Below the pieces are notes generated by a model. That model did no database searches. It was given only the letters and a program-made list of their open reading frames with translations, and was not told where the DNA came from. A stretch of DNA of 64,000 nt from Metabacillus crassostreae (lineage in GTDB: Bacteria; Bacillota; Bacilli; Bacillales; Bacillaceae), in NCBI RefSeq assembly GCF_016908395.1, contig NZ_JAFBDU010000001.1:1054001-1118000 (forward strand), in the 5' to 3' direction. Below, in pieces: positions 7,719 through 17,610 of the stretch. Position 1 is the stretch's first letter. The number at the start of each line of letters is the position of its first letter. Position numbers and translations under genes: made by a program.

Positions 7719-9053
7719 TTAATACATTGATAAATATTGTTCTCTTTCCCATGGGTGAACTTGAGTACGGAACATATCCCACTCAATTTCTTTAGCTTCA
7801 ATGAAATGCTCAAATAAATGTTCTCCAAGTGCATTCTTCATTGTGCTATCAGCTTTTAATAAATCTAATGCTTGAGCAAGTGTTGCTGGTAAATCAACAA
7901 TACCATTTTCAACGCGCTCTTCTTTAGACATTACATAAATGTTGCGATCTATTGGTTTAGGTGCTTCTAGATTATTTTTAATTCCATCAAGACCAGCTGC
8001 TAAAAGAACACTCATTGCTAAGTATGGGTTCGCTGCAGGATCAACACTACGTACTTCAACACGTGTACTTAACCCACGAGATGCCGGAATACGAATAAGC
8101 GGACTTCTGTTTTGTGCAGACCAAGCAACATAACATGGTGCTTCATAGCCTGGTACTAAACGTTTGTATGAGTTAACAGTTGGATTTGTAACCGCAGTAA
8201 ATGCTGGTGCATGTTTAATGATACCTGCAATAAATTGTCTAGCAGTATCACTTAATTGAAGGTCAGCATTTGTATCTAAGAATGCATTTTCACCTTTACG
8301 GAATAAAGATAAATTCATATGCATACCTGAACCATTTACACCAAACAATGGTTTTGGCATGAATGTTGCATGTAAACCATGTTTACGTGCAATTGTTTTA
8401 ACAACTAGTTTAAATGTTTGAATATCATCGCAAGCTCTGATCGCACCCGCATATTTGAAATCAATTTCATGCTGACCTGGTGCAACCTCGTGATGAGATG
8501 CTTCTATTTCAAAGCCCATTTCTTCTAGCTCTAAAACGATATCACGGCGACAGTTCTCTCCTAAATCAGTAGGTGCTAAGTCAAAATAACCACCATTATC
8601 GTTAAGTTCTAATGTAGGTTCGCCTTTTTCATCTAATTTGAATAAGAAGAATTCTGGCTCAGGCCCTAAGTTGAAATCAGTGAATCCTAACTCTTCCATC
8701 TCAGCTAAAAGACGACGTAAATTATTACGTGGATCTCCAGCAAACGGAGTTCCGTCTGGATTATAGATATCACAAATGAAACGTGCTACTTTTCCTTTTT
8801 CAGCAGTCCAAGGGAAAATAACAAAAGTGTTAATATCTGGATATAAGTACATATCAGATTCCTCGATACGAACGAAACCTTCAATTGAAGATCCGTCAAA
8901 CATCATCTTGTTGTCTAGTGCTTTATCTAGCTGACTAACTGGGATTTCAACGTTTTTAATTGTACCAAGAATATCAGTGAATTGAAGTCGAATGTATTTT
9001 ACGTTGTTTTCTTTTACTAAGCTTACAATATCTTCTCTTGTGTATTTAGCCAT
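7719..9053 (-). CDS. glnA: Glutamine synthetase type I
   Basis: GlnA makes glutamine from glutamate, ammonia and ATP and, in its feedback-inhibited form, controls GlnR and TnrA. The 444-residue length and the absence of the adenylylation-loop extension fit the GSI-alpha dodecamer of Gram-positives. Visible signatures are [18 protein letters not shown] (metal-binding Glu), [25 protein letters not shown], the Glu-flap region [20 protein letters not shown] and NRSPLIRIP. The ATG has GGAGAGGAG upstream. It is the second gene of glnRA, 57 nt after glnR, so its transcription should depend on the glnR promoter. Confidence 0.97.
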   Translation of the reverse strand: MAKYTREDIVSLVKENNVKYIRLQFTDILGTIKNVEIPVSQLDKALDNKMMFDGSSIEGFVRIEESDMYLYPDINTFVIFPWTAEKGKVARFICDIYNPDGTPFAGDPRNNLRRLLAEMEELGFTDFNLGPEPEFFLFKLDEKGEPTLELNDNGGYFDLAPTDLGENCRRDIVLELEEMGFEIEASHHEVAPGQHEIDFKYAGAIRACDDIQTFKLVVKTIARKHGLHATFMPKPLFGVNGSGMHMNLSLFRKGENAFLDTNADLQLSDTARQFIAGIIKHAPAFTAVTNPTVNSYKRLVPGYEAPCYVAWSAQNRSPLIRIPASRGLSTRVEVRSVDPAANPYLAMSVLLAAGLDGIKNNLEAPKPIDRNIYVMSKEERVENGIVDLPATLAQALDLLKADSTMKNALGEHLFEHFIEAKEIEWDMFRTQVHPWEREQYLSMY

Positions 9054-9110
9054 TGTAAATCTCCTCTCCTAATCAGGTAAAAATTTTATTTTAATTTGGG
9101 TTGCTCATAA

Positions 9111-9515
9111 TTAATGGAAAAACCTTGACATATCGCCCTGTCTCAGAGTCGGACGGTTAAATCGTCCAGCCTGCATGAGCTCAGACTTTAATAGTTTACG
9201 CAATTCCGCATCACTTAAGTCCGGCTTTTCAACAGTTTTAGGTTCTTCATGTTTTCCTTCAGCATGTGCGTGTTCTGCTCGTGAGAAAATCTGTTTAATA
9301 CCAGCTAGATTCACACCTTGTTCGATAAGTGACCTTATCTCTAATAACTTATCAACATCGTTAAAGGAAAATAGTCTTCTGTTACTTTCTGTTCTAGCAG
9401 GAAAAATCAATTCATTTTCTTCATAATATCGAATTTGCCTAGCAGATAAATCTGTGAGCTGCATAACAATTCCAATTGGGAATAAATGCATTGAGCGGCG
9501 AATATTATCACTCAT
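9111..9515 (-). CDS. glnR: GlnR, nitrogen-responsive repressor (MerR family)
   Basis: GlnR represses glnRA and other nitrogen genes when glutamine is plentiful, with feedback-inhibited GlnA as its signal. The 134-residue protein has a MerR-type winged helix ([31 protein letters not shown]) and the short C-terminal tail typical of GlnR (ending [14 protein letters not shown]), where interaction with GlnA is known to occur. The ATG follows AAAGGAG. It heads the operon and carries two operators upstream. Confidence 0.95.
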   Translation of the reverse strand: MSDNIRRSMHLFPIGIVMQLTDLSARQIRYYEENELIFPARTESNRRLFSFNDVDKLLEIRSLIEQGVNLAGIKQIFSRAEHAHAEGKHEEPKTVEKPDLSDAELRKLLKSELMQAGRFNRPTLRQGDMSRFFH

Positions 9516-9549
9516 GTTATTTGCTCCTTTTGTTTAACTAACTAATTTT

Positions 9550-9600
9550 ATTATAATTAACGTCACATAATATGTCAACACCATGTTAGAATTATTAACA
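9550..9600 (-). promoter_or_regulatory. glnRA promoter with two GlnR/TnrA operators
   Basis: A consensus sigma-A promoter: -35 TTGACA (9573-9578), 17-bp spacer, -10 TATAAT (9550-9555). Upstream, 9584-9600 is a perfect GlnR/TnrA site (TGTTA-N7-TAACA). A second, weaker site at 9561-9577 (TGACA-N7-TGACG on the minus strand) overlaps the -35. This two-operator layout matches the B. subtilis glnRA control region. Confidence 0.9.
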
Positions 9601-9621
9601 TCTAAAATACAAGTTTTTTCC

Positions 9622-10896
9622 CTATTTTTCTAGTGAAAGTAATTGCTTTTCAATCAATGAATCTATTGCAAGACATACTGCAATTTTCACATGAGAATAG
9701 GTAAGTCCACCTTGAACATAAGCAACAAAAGGTGCCCTTAATGGTCCATCAGCTGTAAGCTCTATACTTGCTCCTTGAATAAACGTACCAGCAGCCATAA
9801 TAACATCATCTTCATAACCAGGCATATAATTAGGATATGGTGTTACGTGTGAGTTAATTGGTGATGCATATTGAATAGCCTGACAAAATGCTACCATTTT
9901 TTTGGGGTCATTAAACTGAACTGATTGAATAAGGTCCGTTCTTTTACTATCCCATTGAGGTGATGTATCCATTCCAATTTCTTGGAGAAGTGCTGAAGTA
10001 AAAACAGCCCCTTTTAAAGCTTCTCCTACAACATGTGGTGCTAAAAAGAAGCCCTGATACATCTCCTGTAAACTATATAAGGAGGCTCCAGCTTCAGCAC
10101 CTATACCTGGCGATGTCATACGATAAGAACACGCCTCAACTAAGTGTTTTTTTCCTACTATGTATCCTCCTGTTTTAGCGATTCCACCACCAGGATTTTT
10201 AATTAAAGAACCAGCAATTAAATCTGCCCCTATATGACATGGTTCAAATTCTTCAACAAATTCACCATAGCAATTATCAACAAAAACCACTACATCTTCT
10301 TTGATTGATTTAACAATATCAATCATTTCATGAATTTCCTCGATTGTAAAGGATGGTCTATTAGCATATCCCTTTGATCGTTGAATACCAATCATTTTAG
10401 TTTTTGAACTTATGACTCTTTTGACAGAATCAAAGTCGACGCGACCATTTTCCAATAAGTCAACAGTCTGATAATCGATATTATATTCTTTTAAGGAACC
10501 TACTCCATTGCCTCTTATCCCTACAATTTCCTCTAGTGTGTCATATGGCTTTCCTGTTATGTATATTAACTCATTTCCAGGTCTCAAAACACCAAATAAT
10601 GCTATTGATATCGCATGTGTTCCAGAAATGATTTGTGGACGAACTAAGCCCGCTTCCCCACCAAATACATCTGCATATATTTCCTCTAGTGTGTCTCTAC
10701 CAGCATCATCATAACCATATCCTGTTGTAGGAATAAAGTGAGAATCACTGACACGATGTTTTTGAAAGCTTTGTAGAACCCTAAATTGATTGGACTCACT
10801 TCTTTTATCAATCATATCGTGAACATTACTAATTTTATTTTCAATTTTTGAAACCAGTGGTGCGAGCTGAGCACCACTTTTTAAATGATTAAACAT
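9622..10896 (-). CDS. ynbB: YnbB, PLP-dependent enzyme (methionine gamma-lyase/aluminium resistance family)
   Basis: A fold-type I PLP enzyme of 424 residues. The cofactor lysine is probably K233 in [10 protein letters not shown], preceded by the cofactor-ring aspartate in [12 protein letters not shown]; the phosphate-binding segment is SGTHAIS near residue 91. The substrate is not established; databases label such proteins methionine gamma-lyase-like or aluminium resistance. The ATG at 10896 has GGAGAGG 9 nt upstream. Its start overlaps the end of hflX by 8 nt, so the two are translationally linked, as ynbA-ynbB in B. subtilis. Confidence 0.88.
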   Translation of the reverse strand: MFNHLKSGAQLAPLVSKIENKISNVHDMIDKRSESNQFRVLQSFQKHRVSDSHFIPTTGYGYDDAGRDTLEEIYADVFGGEAGLVRPQIISGTHAISIALFGVLRPGNELIYITGKPYDTLEEIVGIRGNGVGSLKEYNIDYQTVDLLENGRVDFDSVKRVISSKTKMIGIQRSKGYANRPSFTIEEIHEMIDIVKSIKEDVVVFVDNCYGEFVEEFEPCHIGADLIAGSLIKNPGGGIAKTGGYIVGKKHLVEACSYRMTSPGIGAEAGASLYSLQEMYQGFFLAPHVVGEALKGAVFTSALLQEIGMDTSPQWDSKRTDLIQSVQFNDPKKMVAFCQAIQYASPINSHVTPYPNYMPGYEDDVIMAAGTFIQGASIELTADGPLRAPFVAYVQGGLTYSHVKIAVCLAIDSLIEKQLLSLEK

Positions 10897-12172
10897 GTTC
10901 TTGTCCCTCTCCATTGTACATCTCTAGTTGACCATTAATCGAATGTGACGGAAGTACATATCCTTCTACATTATACCTTTCATCTTCTTCAGAAAAATGA
11001 AATGAAGTAATAAGTGTTTCTGATTTTAATTGAGAAAGTACCCTTCCTTCATTTGCAGGTATTTCAACTGCATAATGATTCATACCACCCTTTGCTAGCT
11101 CCTCAACTTTTTTCATTAGCTTTTCCAAGTCTTCTTCCGAAAAAGCTGAGATTGTCACATAATCTTCCGTAGGCGATGGTACAAATGATGCTGGTGTTAA
11201 ATCTTTCTTATTATAAACTGTTAATATTGGTATTTCTGAGACATCAAGCTGATCTAATAATTTATATACTGTCTTCTCATGATTAGCATAATCCTCATTT
11301 GAACTATCTACTATATGTAAGATTAAATTAGCTTCTTTCACTTCTTCAAGTGTTGAACGGAATGCTGCAACAAGAGTAGTTGGTAAATCCTGAATAAATC
11401 CTACCGTATCAGTAATTAACGCTTGATACGAAGAAGGTAACAAAACTTTCCGTGTCATTGGATCTAAGGTTGCAAATAACAAATCCTCTTCAAAACTTCC
11501 CGCTGTTGTTAACCGATTAAAGATTGTAGATTTACCAGCATTTGTATAACCTACAAGAGCTAATTGAAATGCTTGATTTTTTTGACGTCGCTCTCTATAT
11601 CGATTTCTGTGGCGAACAACGGTAGAAAGCTGCTGTTTAATTTCATTTATTCTATTACGAATATGTCTTCTGTCAGTCTCAAGCTGAGTTTCTCCAGGTC
11701 CTCTTGTACCAATTCCTCCACCTTGACGAGATAAGGAAATACCTTGTCCAACTAGCCTAGGTAATAAATATTGAAGCTGTGCTAATTCAACCTGTAGCTT
11801 ACCTTCTTTAGATTTAGCACGCTGGGCAAAAATGTCCAAAATCAATTGAGTGCGATCGATAATTCGAACATTTAAAATTGTCGATAAATTCCTTAGTTGA
11901 CTAGGTGACAATTCATCGTTAAAGATGACTATATCTGGTTCGAGTTCTTCAACTACATTTAAAACTTCATCAACCTTTCCCTTTCCTATATAGGTAGCAG
12001 GATGGGGACGTTCTCTTTTTTGGGTAATGATTGTAAGTACTTCTCCATTTGCAGTCTTTGTTAAAGATCCTAGTTCTTCCAATGAGTAATCAAAATGTTC
12101 ATCATTCATTGTTTGGAGTTGACACCCAACTAAGATAACTTTTTCTTTTAAAACATCAAGTGTATTATTCAA
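10889..12172 (-). CDS. hflX: HflX, ribosome-associated GTPase
   Basis: HflX is a GTPase that binds and splits stalled or hibernating 70S ribosomes. The 427-residue protein has the N-terminal HflX domain, the coiled helical hairpin around [21 protein letters not shown], the G1 loop GYTNAGKS (208-215), the G3 region [10 protein letters not shown] and the G4 NKKD. The start is a TTG with AGGATAGG about 8 nt upstream; no better ATG is in frame. It is first of the hflX-ynbB pair and divergent from the gene at 12383. Confidence 0.93.
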   Translation of the reverse strand: MNNTLDVLKEKVILVGCQLQTMNDEHFDYSLEELGSLTKTANGEVLTIITQKRERPHPATYIGKGKVDEVLNVVEELEPDIVIFNDELSPSQLRNLSTILNVRIIDRTQLILDIFAQRAKSKEGKLQVELAQLQYLLPRLVGQGISLSRQGGGIGTRGPGETQLETDRRHIRNRINEIKQQLSTVVRHRNRYRERRQKNQAFQLALVGYTNAGKSTIFNRLTTAGSFEEDLLFATLDPMTRKVLLPSSYQALITDTVGFIQDLPTTLVAAFRSTLEEVKEANLILHIVDSSNEDYANHEKTVYKLLDQLDVSEIPILTVYNKKDLTPASFVPSPTEDYVTISAFSEEDLEKLMKKVEELAKGGMNHYAVEIPANEGRVLSQLKSETLITSFHFSEEDERYNVEGYVLPSHSINGQLEMYNGEGQEHV

Positions 12173-12382
12173 TGAGAAAACCTATCCTTTCACCATTTTT
12201 AGCTCTATAATCATAACAAACATTTTACCATTTCTCTAATTATTTCTTTAGTATAGTCAAAAACATGAATCTTCATTTATAATTTAATTTTATCATAGTT
12301 AAAAAATCAATTGACCTTTATTCATAACATACTATAAAATCAAATTTCGTGTTACACCTTAAGAAGAACATGGGGGATATAA

Positions 12383-13021
12383 ATGACGTGGGAAGTTTTA
12401 AGTATAATTGGTACAATCGCTTTTGCCATTAGCGGTGCAATCGTTGCTATGGAAGAAGAATACGACATTTTAGGTATTTATATTTTAGGTATAGTTACTG
12501 CATTCGGCGGAGGAGCCATTCGAAATTTATTAATAGGGGTACCAGTTTCAGCACTATGGGAGCAAGGACTTCTCTTTCAAGTAGCTTTATTTTCAATGAC
12601 CATTGTATTCCTGTTTCCGAATAAACTTCTTAAGCATTGGCATAAGTGGGGGAATTTAACTGATGCAATTGGACTTTCAGCTTTTGCCATTCAAGGAGCA
12701 CTTTATGCTGTTGAAATGGGGCATCCTATTAGTGCTGTTGTTGTAGCAGCTGTTTTGACAGGTAGTGGTGGTGGAATAGTCCGTGACCTTTTAGCAGGTC
12801 GAAAACCACTTGTACTTCGGGCTGAAATTTATGCATTTTGGGCAATACTTACAGGTTTATTAATTGGATTTAACATAGTATCTGAGCCAATTGGGCTATA
12901 TACATTGTTTATTTTAATTGTTATCCTTCGAGCATTTTCATACACTTATAAATGGAAACTTCCAAATAGAAGCTTACATAATGCCACGTCATCGTCTGGA
13001 AATAAAGACCTTTCTCAATAA
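12383..13021 (+). CDS. UPF0126/TRIC-like membrane protein
   Basis: A 212-residue protein with about seven membrane helices arranged as two similar halves. Each half carries a glycine-rich kink followed by a basic residue: FGGGAIRNLLIG near residue 45 and GSGGGIVRDLLAG near 130. This is the UPF0126 pattern (YvgT/YadS-like), related to trimeric intracellular cation channels; substrate and role here are unknown. The ATG follows TGGGGGAT. It stands alone between hflX, which is divergent, and a bidirectional terminator. Confidence 0.85.
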   Translation: MTWEVLSIIGTIAFAISGAIVAMEEEYDILGIYILGIVTAFGGGAIRNLLIGVPVSALWEQGLLFQVALFSMTIVFLFPNKLLKHWHKWGNLTDAIGLSAFAIQGALYAVEMGHPISAVVVAAVLTGSGGGIVRDLLAGRKPLVLRAEIYAFWAILTGLLIGFNIVSEPIGLYTLFILIVILRAFSYTYKWKLPNRSLHNATSSSGNKDLSQ

Positions 13022-13050
13022 AAAACCTGGAACATAAATTCCAGGTTTTT
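13021..13050. terminator. Bidirectional terminator
   Basis: A 12-bp perfect stem (13021-13032 with 13039-13050) lies between convergent genes, with an A/T run on each side. Confidence 0.9.
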
Positions 13051-13058
13051 TATATGCT

Positions 13059-13397
13059 TTAACTAATTTTTTTCAGCATTTTATCAGTTTGACTTACTTT
13101 ACATTTTATATACGTCTGTGTCGTATCGAATAAATCAGCAACAAATAATGTAGCACCATAATATGTTTTATCATTTAACATTTCGGTGTTTACAATATAA
13201 TCATATATCACAGACTCTATATCATTTAAGAATGGTAATAATGTTCTATAATTAACTAAAATTTGATGAATCTGTATAATTAAAAATGGATTTTTATTAA
13301 ATCTTTCTTCTAACTGATCAATCACATATTCATTAAGTGACAATTCATTTTCAACAAGGTATTTTAACTCTTCTAAAAATAGTTTGTTATCACTCAT
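13059..13397 (-). CDS. Hypothetical protein (112 aa, helical)
   Basis: I do not recognise the family. The protein is soluble, Leu/Ile/Asn-rich and probably all-helical (LEELKYLVENELSLNEYVID; FLIIQIHQILVNYRTLLPFL; TYYGATLFVADLFDTTQTYI), ending in a basic tail. The ATG at 13397 is used because AGGGAG lies 8 nt upstream; a GTG three codons earlier overlaps that site. It is monocistronic and shares the terminator at 13021 with the convergent UPF0126 gene. Confidence 0.7.
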   Translation of the reverse strand: MSDNKLFLEELKYLVENELSLNEYVIDQLEERFNKNPFLIIQIHQILVNYRTLLPFLNDIESVIYDYIVNTEMLNDKTYYGATLFVADLFDTTQTYIKCKVSQTDKMLKKIS

Positions 13398-13797
13398 TCT
13401 GATCACTCCCTCTTATAGTTCATATCTTACCATTCTAAGGGATGTTATGAAAGCGTTCCCAACGTTATTTTCTATAGTTATTTTCGATTGAAATATTGGT
13501 TTTCCATCACATTTGAGCATTAGTCACATATTTATACAATTACCCTTTCATTCAACTCACCATTATATTTTATTTTAATAAGATTCTAGCGTTATATACC
13601 TTACAATTAACAATGAAAAACATCTGTTATAACCAAGCCCTAATATAAATGAAATTCTTTATTTATACACTCATTTCTATTTGAAGTTTTCCTCATTTTG
13701 ATTAACTTGTTAAGCATACTTAGAATCTTTCTTTTCACCGATATAAATTAACGGAATAAGTTATAATATCTTAACGGTGAAAGGTGTGTTTATTACC
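13398..13797. other. Intergenic region, no gene seen
   Basis: A 400-bp AT-rich gap between divergent genes. TGAAAGCGTTCCCA at 13448-13461 is one mismatch from the CcpA cre consensus (TGWNANCGNTNWCA) and lies upstream of the minus-strand gene; no -35/-10 pair could be tied to it. Nothing else is recognised. Confidence 0.4.
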
Positions 13798-14181
13798 TTG
13801 AAGTGGAAAAATTACGGACTATGGGTGTCTATTGCATCTGTTATGTATATGATATTGAAAGATCTTGGATTACAAATTGACCTAACTCAATGGGAAACAT
13901 ATGTTACATCAATACTAGGGATTCTCGTGACATTAGGGATCATTTCAAATCCTGAAAGTGGCAAAGGATTCTTTAATGCTAAAACCAAGTCTACAGAGAA
14001 TGATTCTTCAACTAATAGCACTAACAAAGTAAAACAATCCGCTAATGTTATTGGAAATTCTGGTTCAGTAGTTGAAAACAAAAATATTCAAACACATCAA
14101 ACTGAAGTAACGGATACTCAAGAAATACCTCTCGATGAAGAACTTATGCCAGATAGAAAATATGCGCCATATGAAAAATAA
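13798..14181 (+). CDS. Phage holin-like small membrane protein (phi LC3 type)
   Basis: The first 65 residues resemble phi LC3-family holins: KWKNYGLWVSIASVMYMILKDLGL (membrane helix 1), a DLTQWETYVTSI turn, and ILGILVTLGIISNPESGKGFF (helix 2). The second half is an Asn/Ser/Thr-rich, acidic, probably disordered tail (residues 66-127). The TTG at 13798 is favoured because AAAGGTG lies about 11 nt upstream; GTGs at 13777 and 13786 overlap that site. There is no endolysin or other phage gene beside it, so this is either a relic or a host-adopted protein. Confidence 0.65.
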   Translation: MKWKNYGLWVSIASVMYMILKDLGLQIDLTQWETYVTSILGILVTLGIISNPESGKGFFNAKTKSTENDSSTNSTNKVKQSANVIGNSGSVVENKNIQTHQTEVTDTQEIPLDEELMPDRKYAPYEK

Positions 14182-14320
14182 ATTGAACCAATTTTTCAAC
14201 TAAATCCATACTTTAAATACTTATGATGTCCTTTTCTATAGAACATTGCCTCTTACATGGTTTAATTTCTAATCACAATAACAAAGCTTAAGTAATGAGT
14301 ACTTGCAAATAGAAATAAAA

Positions 14321-14418
14321 GACTGGGACATAAGTACTTGAGCTAATGATAAACCCGAATTATAGGTGATAGATCAATTAAATCTTCACCTAATAGTTCG
14401 GGTCTTTGTTTGCTCTCA
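14321..14418 (+). repeat. Hairpin repeat family A, short copy C
   Basis: It starts with the family end GACTGGGACATAAG, then GAGCTAATGATAAACCCGAATTA, a hairpin closed by TTCGGGTCTTTG, and ends near TTTGCTCTC; the second half of the full element is missing. The arms pair as AACCCGAA/TTCGGGT and AGGTGA/TCACCT. The TTTG run after the stem could make it a terminator for the plus-strand gene upstream. Confidence 0.75.
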
Positions 14419-14465
14419 TTCAGAAAAGTGCTTAAATTACAATATATACATTTCTATTAACCAAC

Positions 14466-14798
14466 TTATCTTTTAAGTTTTTCAACCTTTACAAGACCAC
14501 CTACATGATTTTCTTGTTCTACATATGCAATGATTTTATCATTTATTTTTATATGATCTTGAATAGGATGTTTCATTTTTTCACTATCAAAGTAAATTTT
14601 TGTTTTCCCATCAATCGATTGTCCGTAATACTCAGTTCCCTTAATTTCTGTAATTAAATAAGTGAATGTTTTGTATTTCTCTATTTCCTCTACTTTATTT
14701 ACTTCGTGTTTTTTATTTTCAATTGGTTTTACAAAGTAAATTGCTAAAGCTACCAAAAAGCTAGATAACACGAGCAGAATAATCAGTTTAATTTTCAT
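14466..14798 (-). CDS. Membrane-anchored hypothetical protein (110 aa)
   Basis: An N-terminal hydrophobic segment (residues 3-22, IKLIILLVLSSFLVALAIYF) is either a signal peptide or a membrane anchor. The exported part is mixed charge, with an OB-like beta pattern (TFTYLITEIKGTEYYGQSID ... HIKINDKIIAYVE). I do not recognise a family. The ATG at 14798 has GGAGG 5 nt upstream; the frame extends to a TTG at 14810 that overlaps this site. It lies alone between repeat copy C and spoVK. Confidence 0.6.
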   Translation of the reverse strand: MKIKLIILLVLSSFLVALAIYFVKPIENKKHEVNKVEEIEKYKTFTYLITEIKGTEYYGQSIDGKTKIYFDSEKMKHPIQDHIKINDKIIAYVEQENHVGGLVKVEKLKR

Positions 14799-14970
14799 TT
14801 TTTCCTCCAAAATTTAAAATCTATATGATGTATGCTAATAGCAGGAAAAAAAGAACGGCTTAAACCAAGTTATTTCATATTTGTATAATTTGCTATTTTA
14901 AGATTTGTTGTTAATCTCTATTACAGACATTTGATTTCCCAAAATAATATATATTCTTAAACATTAAAAA

Positions 14971-14990
14971 GCTAACTCCGTAGAGTCAGC
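14971..14990 (-). terminator. spoVK terminator
   Basis: The stem GCTAACTC/GAGTCAGC (one mismatch) is followed on the minus strand by a T-run. Confidence 0.75.
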
Positions 14991-15023
14991 CTTTCTAGTA
15001 TCATTTAAGTATTCTAAAAAATG

Positions 15024-15986
15024 TTAAGTAGGTTTTTCATTCGATAACACTAAATCTTGACTTTTTATTGTTAAAAGATCTTCACGATGATAGGAATCTG
15101 TTAACAATAGCCTCATCGCTTGTGCTCTTATTGATTTTTCTATAATATTTCTTACATAACGTCCATTACTGAATTTTGCAGGATGTGTCATTGTTTTAAC
15201 ATCCATAAGGTGTTCTTTAAATTTTATCATCGCATCTTGATTAAAGCGATACTCCCGCTCAGTAATCATCCTGTTTGAAATTTCCATTAAATCATCTACA
15301 GAGTAATCTGGAAAATCAACAACAAGAGGAAATCTTGATAATAAACCAGGATTTAATGATAAGAAATTATCCATTTCTTTTGGATAGCCAGCAAGTATTA
15401 GAACAAAATCATGTTGTTTATCTTCCATATGCTTTACTAACGTGTCAATCGCTTCCTTACCAAAATCCTTTTCTCCACCTCTTGCAAGTGAATACGCCTC
15501 ATCAATAAACAAGATACCTCCAAGAGCCTTTTTTATTAAATCACGTGTTTTTTGTGCTGTATGACCTATATACTCTCCCACCAGGTCTGCCCTCTCTGCC
15601 TCAATAAGGTGACCTTTTGATAACACATTCATTTGAAAAAATAATTTACCTACTAATCTAGCAACAGTTGTTTTTCCTGTCCCTGGATTTCCCTTATACA
15701 TCATATGAAGTGCTTGCTTTCCTGCCTTTAACCCCTGTTCCTCACGTTTTTTATTAATAAAAATCCAAGCATATATCTCTTTAATCATTTTCTTCATCTC
15801 ATTCATACCAACTAGAGAGCTCATCTCTTCTTCAATCTCTCTAAGTATCGCATGCTTCACTTCAGCTTTTGGAATTTTAAGATCATAAGAAGATGAACTG
15901 GTTTCAGCATTTTCTTTTGATTGGTTATTCAATATTATGTTAATCTGTCCATTTGTCTTATACGTGACTGCTCGATCATATTCCAT
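15024..15986 (-). CDS. spoVK: SpoVK, stage V sporulation AAA+ ATPase
   Basis: SpoVK is a CbxX/CfqX-type AAA+ ATPase needed for spore maturation; its substrate is unknown. The 320-residue protein has a short N-terminal extension, Walker A GNPGTGKTT near residue 100, Walker B ILFIDEAY near 160, sensor and arginine-finger segments (LILAGYPKEM, NPGLLSRFP) and a helical lid. The length matches B. subtilis SpoVK. The ATG has AGGTGAAC upstream. A perfect sigma-E-like -10 element lies about 85 nt upstream. Confidence 0.92.
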   Translation of the reverse strand: MEYDRAVTYKTNGQINIILNNQSKENAETSSSSYDLKIPKAEVKHAILREIEEEMSSLVGMNEMKKMIKEIYAWIFINKKREEQGLKAGKQALHMMYKGNPGTGKTTVARLVGKLFFQMNVLSKGHLIEAERADLVGEYIGHTAQKTRDLIKKALGGILFIDEAYSLARGGEKDFGKEAIDTLVKHMEDKQHDFVLILAGYPKEMDNFLSLNPGLLSRFPLVVDFPDYSVDDLMEISNRMITEREYRFNQDAMIKFKEHLMDVKTMTHPAKFSNGRYVRNIIEKSIRAQAMRLLLTDSYHREDLLTIKSQDLVLSNEKPT

Positions 15987-16070
15987 GAAAGTTCACCTCA
16001 CAATCTGTTACTTATTATACGTGGGCTCAATTTTTTTGTGACATTAATCTAAATGAATATGTTTATATCT

Positions 16071-16078
16071 ATTGTATG
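16071..16078 (-). promoter_or_regulatory. Possible sigma-E -10 element upstream of spoVK
   Basis: On the minus strand the octamer is CATACAAT, identical to the sigma-E -10 consensus; spoVK is a mother-cell gene. No good -35 is seen 13-15 nt upstream, so this is tentative. The rest of 15987-16361 shows no gene. Confidence 0.3.
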
Positions 16079-16361
16079 AACGGTTGCGAATTCAGAAGAA
16101 ATCTGTTGGTTTTTGCGGTTTCCCAAGAAATATTCATTCCTTTATTTATATTCATATAAATATCTTTTACAACCTATGCTATGATTTTTTAATAAAGATT
16201 GATTTTTTTACTTGGAATTTTCGAAGTATTTCCTCGTTGTTCCATACTTTCTTAACTTAAAATTCGTCAGACAGACAAAAAATGAAATAGCTTTTAAACA
16301 GATTCCTTGTAAAAAAAGTTCCATACAAATCTAACTCAAAGTAAAATAATGACAAATAAAA

Positions 16362-16394
16362 AAAGAACCGATAAGAGCTACTTATCAGTTCTTT
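16362..16394 (-). terminator. hfq terminator
   Basis: A 14-bp stem (16362-16375 with 16381-16394, one mismatch) is followed on the minus strand by a long T-run. Confidence 0.9.
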
Positions 16395-16408
16395 GCTATG
16401 TATATCTT

Positions 16409-16633
16409 CTACTCAAGTTCTAGTTGGATATTTTTTTGTGGTGAAAAAGTTGATATCGCATGTTTATAAATTAATTGTTGCTTTCCTTCTGACTCTAACA
16501 AAACAGTAAAGTTATCAAAACCCTTTACTAAGCCTCTTAATTGAAAGCCATTTAATAAAAACACAGTTACAAATGTACCATCCTTACGAAGTTGGTTAAG
16601 AAATTGATCTTGAATATTAATTGATTGTTTCAT
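16409..16633 (-). CDS. hfq: Hfq, RNA-binding Sm-like protein
   Basis: Hfq forms a hexameric ring that binds small RNAs and A-rich sequences. The 74-residue protein contains Sm1 ([29 protein letters not shown]) and Sm2 ([12 protein letters not shown]), with the family's IYKHAIST motif, and has the short C-terminus usual in bacilli. It lies 38 nt after miaA, the conserved miaA-hfq pair. Confidence 0.97.
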   Translation of the reverse strand: MKQSINIQDQFLNQLRKDGTFVTVFLLNGFQLRGLVKGFDNFTVLLESEGKQQLIYKHAISTFSPQKNIQLELE

Positions 16634-16671
16634 GTTTCGTCCTCCTCTTTTCTCTATACCATTAAATTCGA

Positions 16672-17610
16672 TTAAAGTTCCAGCTTTCCTGCTATGTATG
16701 AAAAAATTTCATCTACCTTTTGATCATGGTGAAAAGGTGGTGTCATATCAAACCATCTTACATCCATTTTATTGCGGAACCAGGTAAGTTGTCGCTTAGC
16801 ATACCTTCTAGAATTCTGTTTAAGTTGGAGAATTGCCTCTTCTAGTGTACAGCTACCATCTAAATAATCAAAAAATTCTTTGTACCCTATAGCTTTAGCT
16901 GCCTGACTATCTCTGAGACCATTGTAAAATAATTCCTTAGCTTCTGTTAATACACCATGCTCTACCATAATGTCCACTCGATGATTAATTCGGCTATATA
17001 ATACATCACGATCCATCGACAATCCTATAAGAGCAACATCATAAAGAAGGTGTTTTTCTTGGTCATTTATGTATTCAGACATTGGTTTTTTTGTGCACTC
17101 ATATACTTCTAGTGCTCGTATAACTCTTCTTGAATTATTAGGGTGAATATTTTTTGCAGAAACTGGATCGATTAACTCGAGCTGTTCATGTAATACTTTT
17201 TGCCCTTTTTCTTCAAGCAATTTATACATTCTTTCACGGAAGACTGGGTCTGATGGTGATTCAGTGAATTGATAATCATATAAAACAGATTGAATGTATA
17301 AGCCTGTACCACCAACTATTATTGGCATTTTATTACGTGAAGTAATGTTATTAATTAATGGTCGAACAGTTTCTTGAAATTCTGCAACAGAGTAATCTTC
17401 ATTAGGGCTTTTTATGTCGATAAGATGATGTGGAATATTTTCCATTTCATCCTGTCTAATTTTCGCTGTACCAACATCCATCCCCTTATAAATTTGCATT
17501 GAATCACCACTTATAATTTCACCGTTCATACGCTGTGCTAAATCAATGCTAAGTTTTGTTTTACCAACTGCTGTTGGTCCGATGATGACGACAAGTTTCT
17601 CTCTATCCAA
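16672..17610 (-). CDS. miaA: MiaA, tRNA dimethylallyltransferase
   Basis: MiaA transfers a dimethylallyl group to A37 of tRNAs reading UNN codons; MiaB, also encoded here, completes the ms2i6A modification. Visible motifs are the P-loop [39 protein letters not shown] and [16 protein letters not shown] codons occur at 17616 and 17610; the second is preferred since AAAGAGTG lies 7 nt upstream, giving 312 residues. It is first of miaA-hfq. Confidence 0.95.
   Translation of the reverse strand: MDREKLVVIIGPTAVGKTKLSIDLAQRMNGEIISGDSMQIYKGMDVGTAKIRQDEMENIPHHLIDIKSPNEDYSVAEFQETVRPLINNITSRNKMPIIVGGTGLYIQSVLYDYQFTESPSDPVFRERMYKLLEEKGQKVLHEQLELIDPVSAKNIHPNNSRRVIRALEVYECTKKPMSEYINDQEKHLLYDVALIGLSMDRDVLYSRINHRVDIMVEHGVLTEAKELFYNGLRDSQAAKAIGYKEFFDYLDGSCTLEEAILQLKQNSRRYAKRQLTWFRNKMDVRWFDMTPPFHHDQKVDEIFSYIAGKLEL

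Noticed and set aside
13448-13461. CcpA cre site
   Set aside because: One mismatch to a loose consensus and no promoter could be linked to it; kept only as a remark in the intergenic entry.
16072-16260. 62-codon frame upstream of hfq/spoVK region
   Set aside because: No ribosome site; the sequence is Phe/Ile-rich, as random AT-rich DNA gives, and it lies in the spoVK promoter region.
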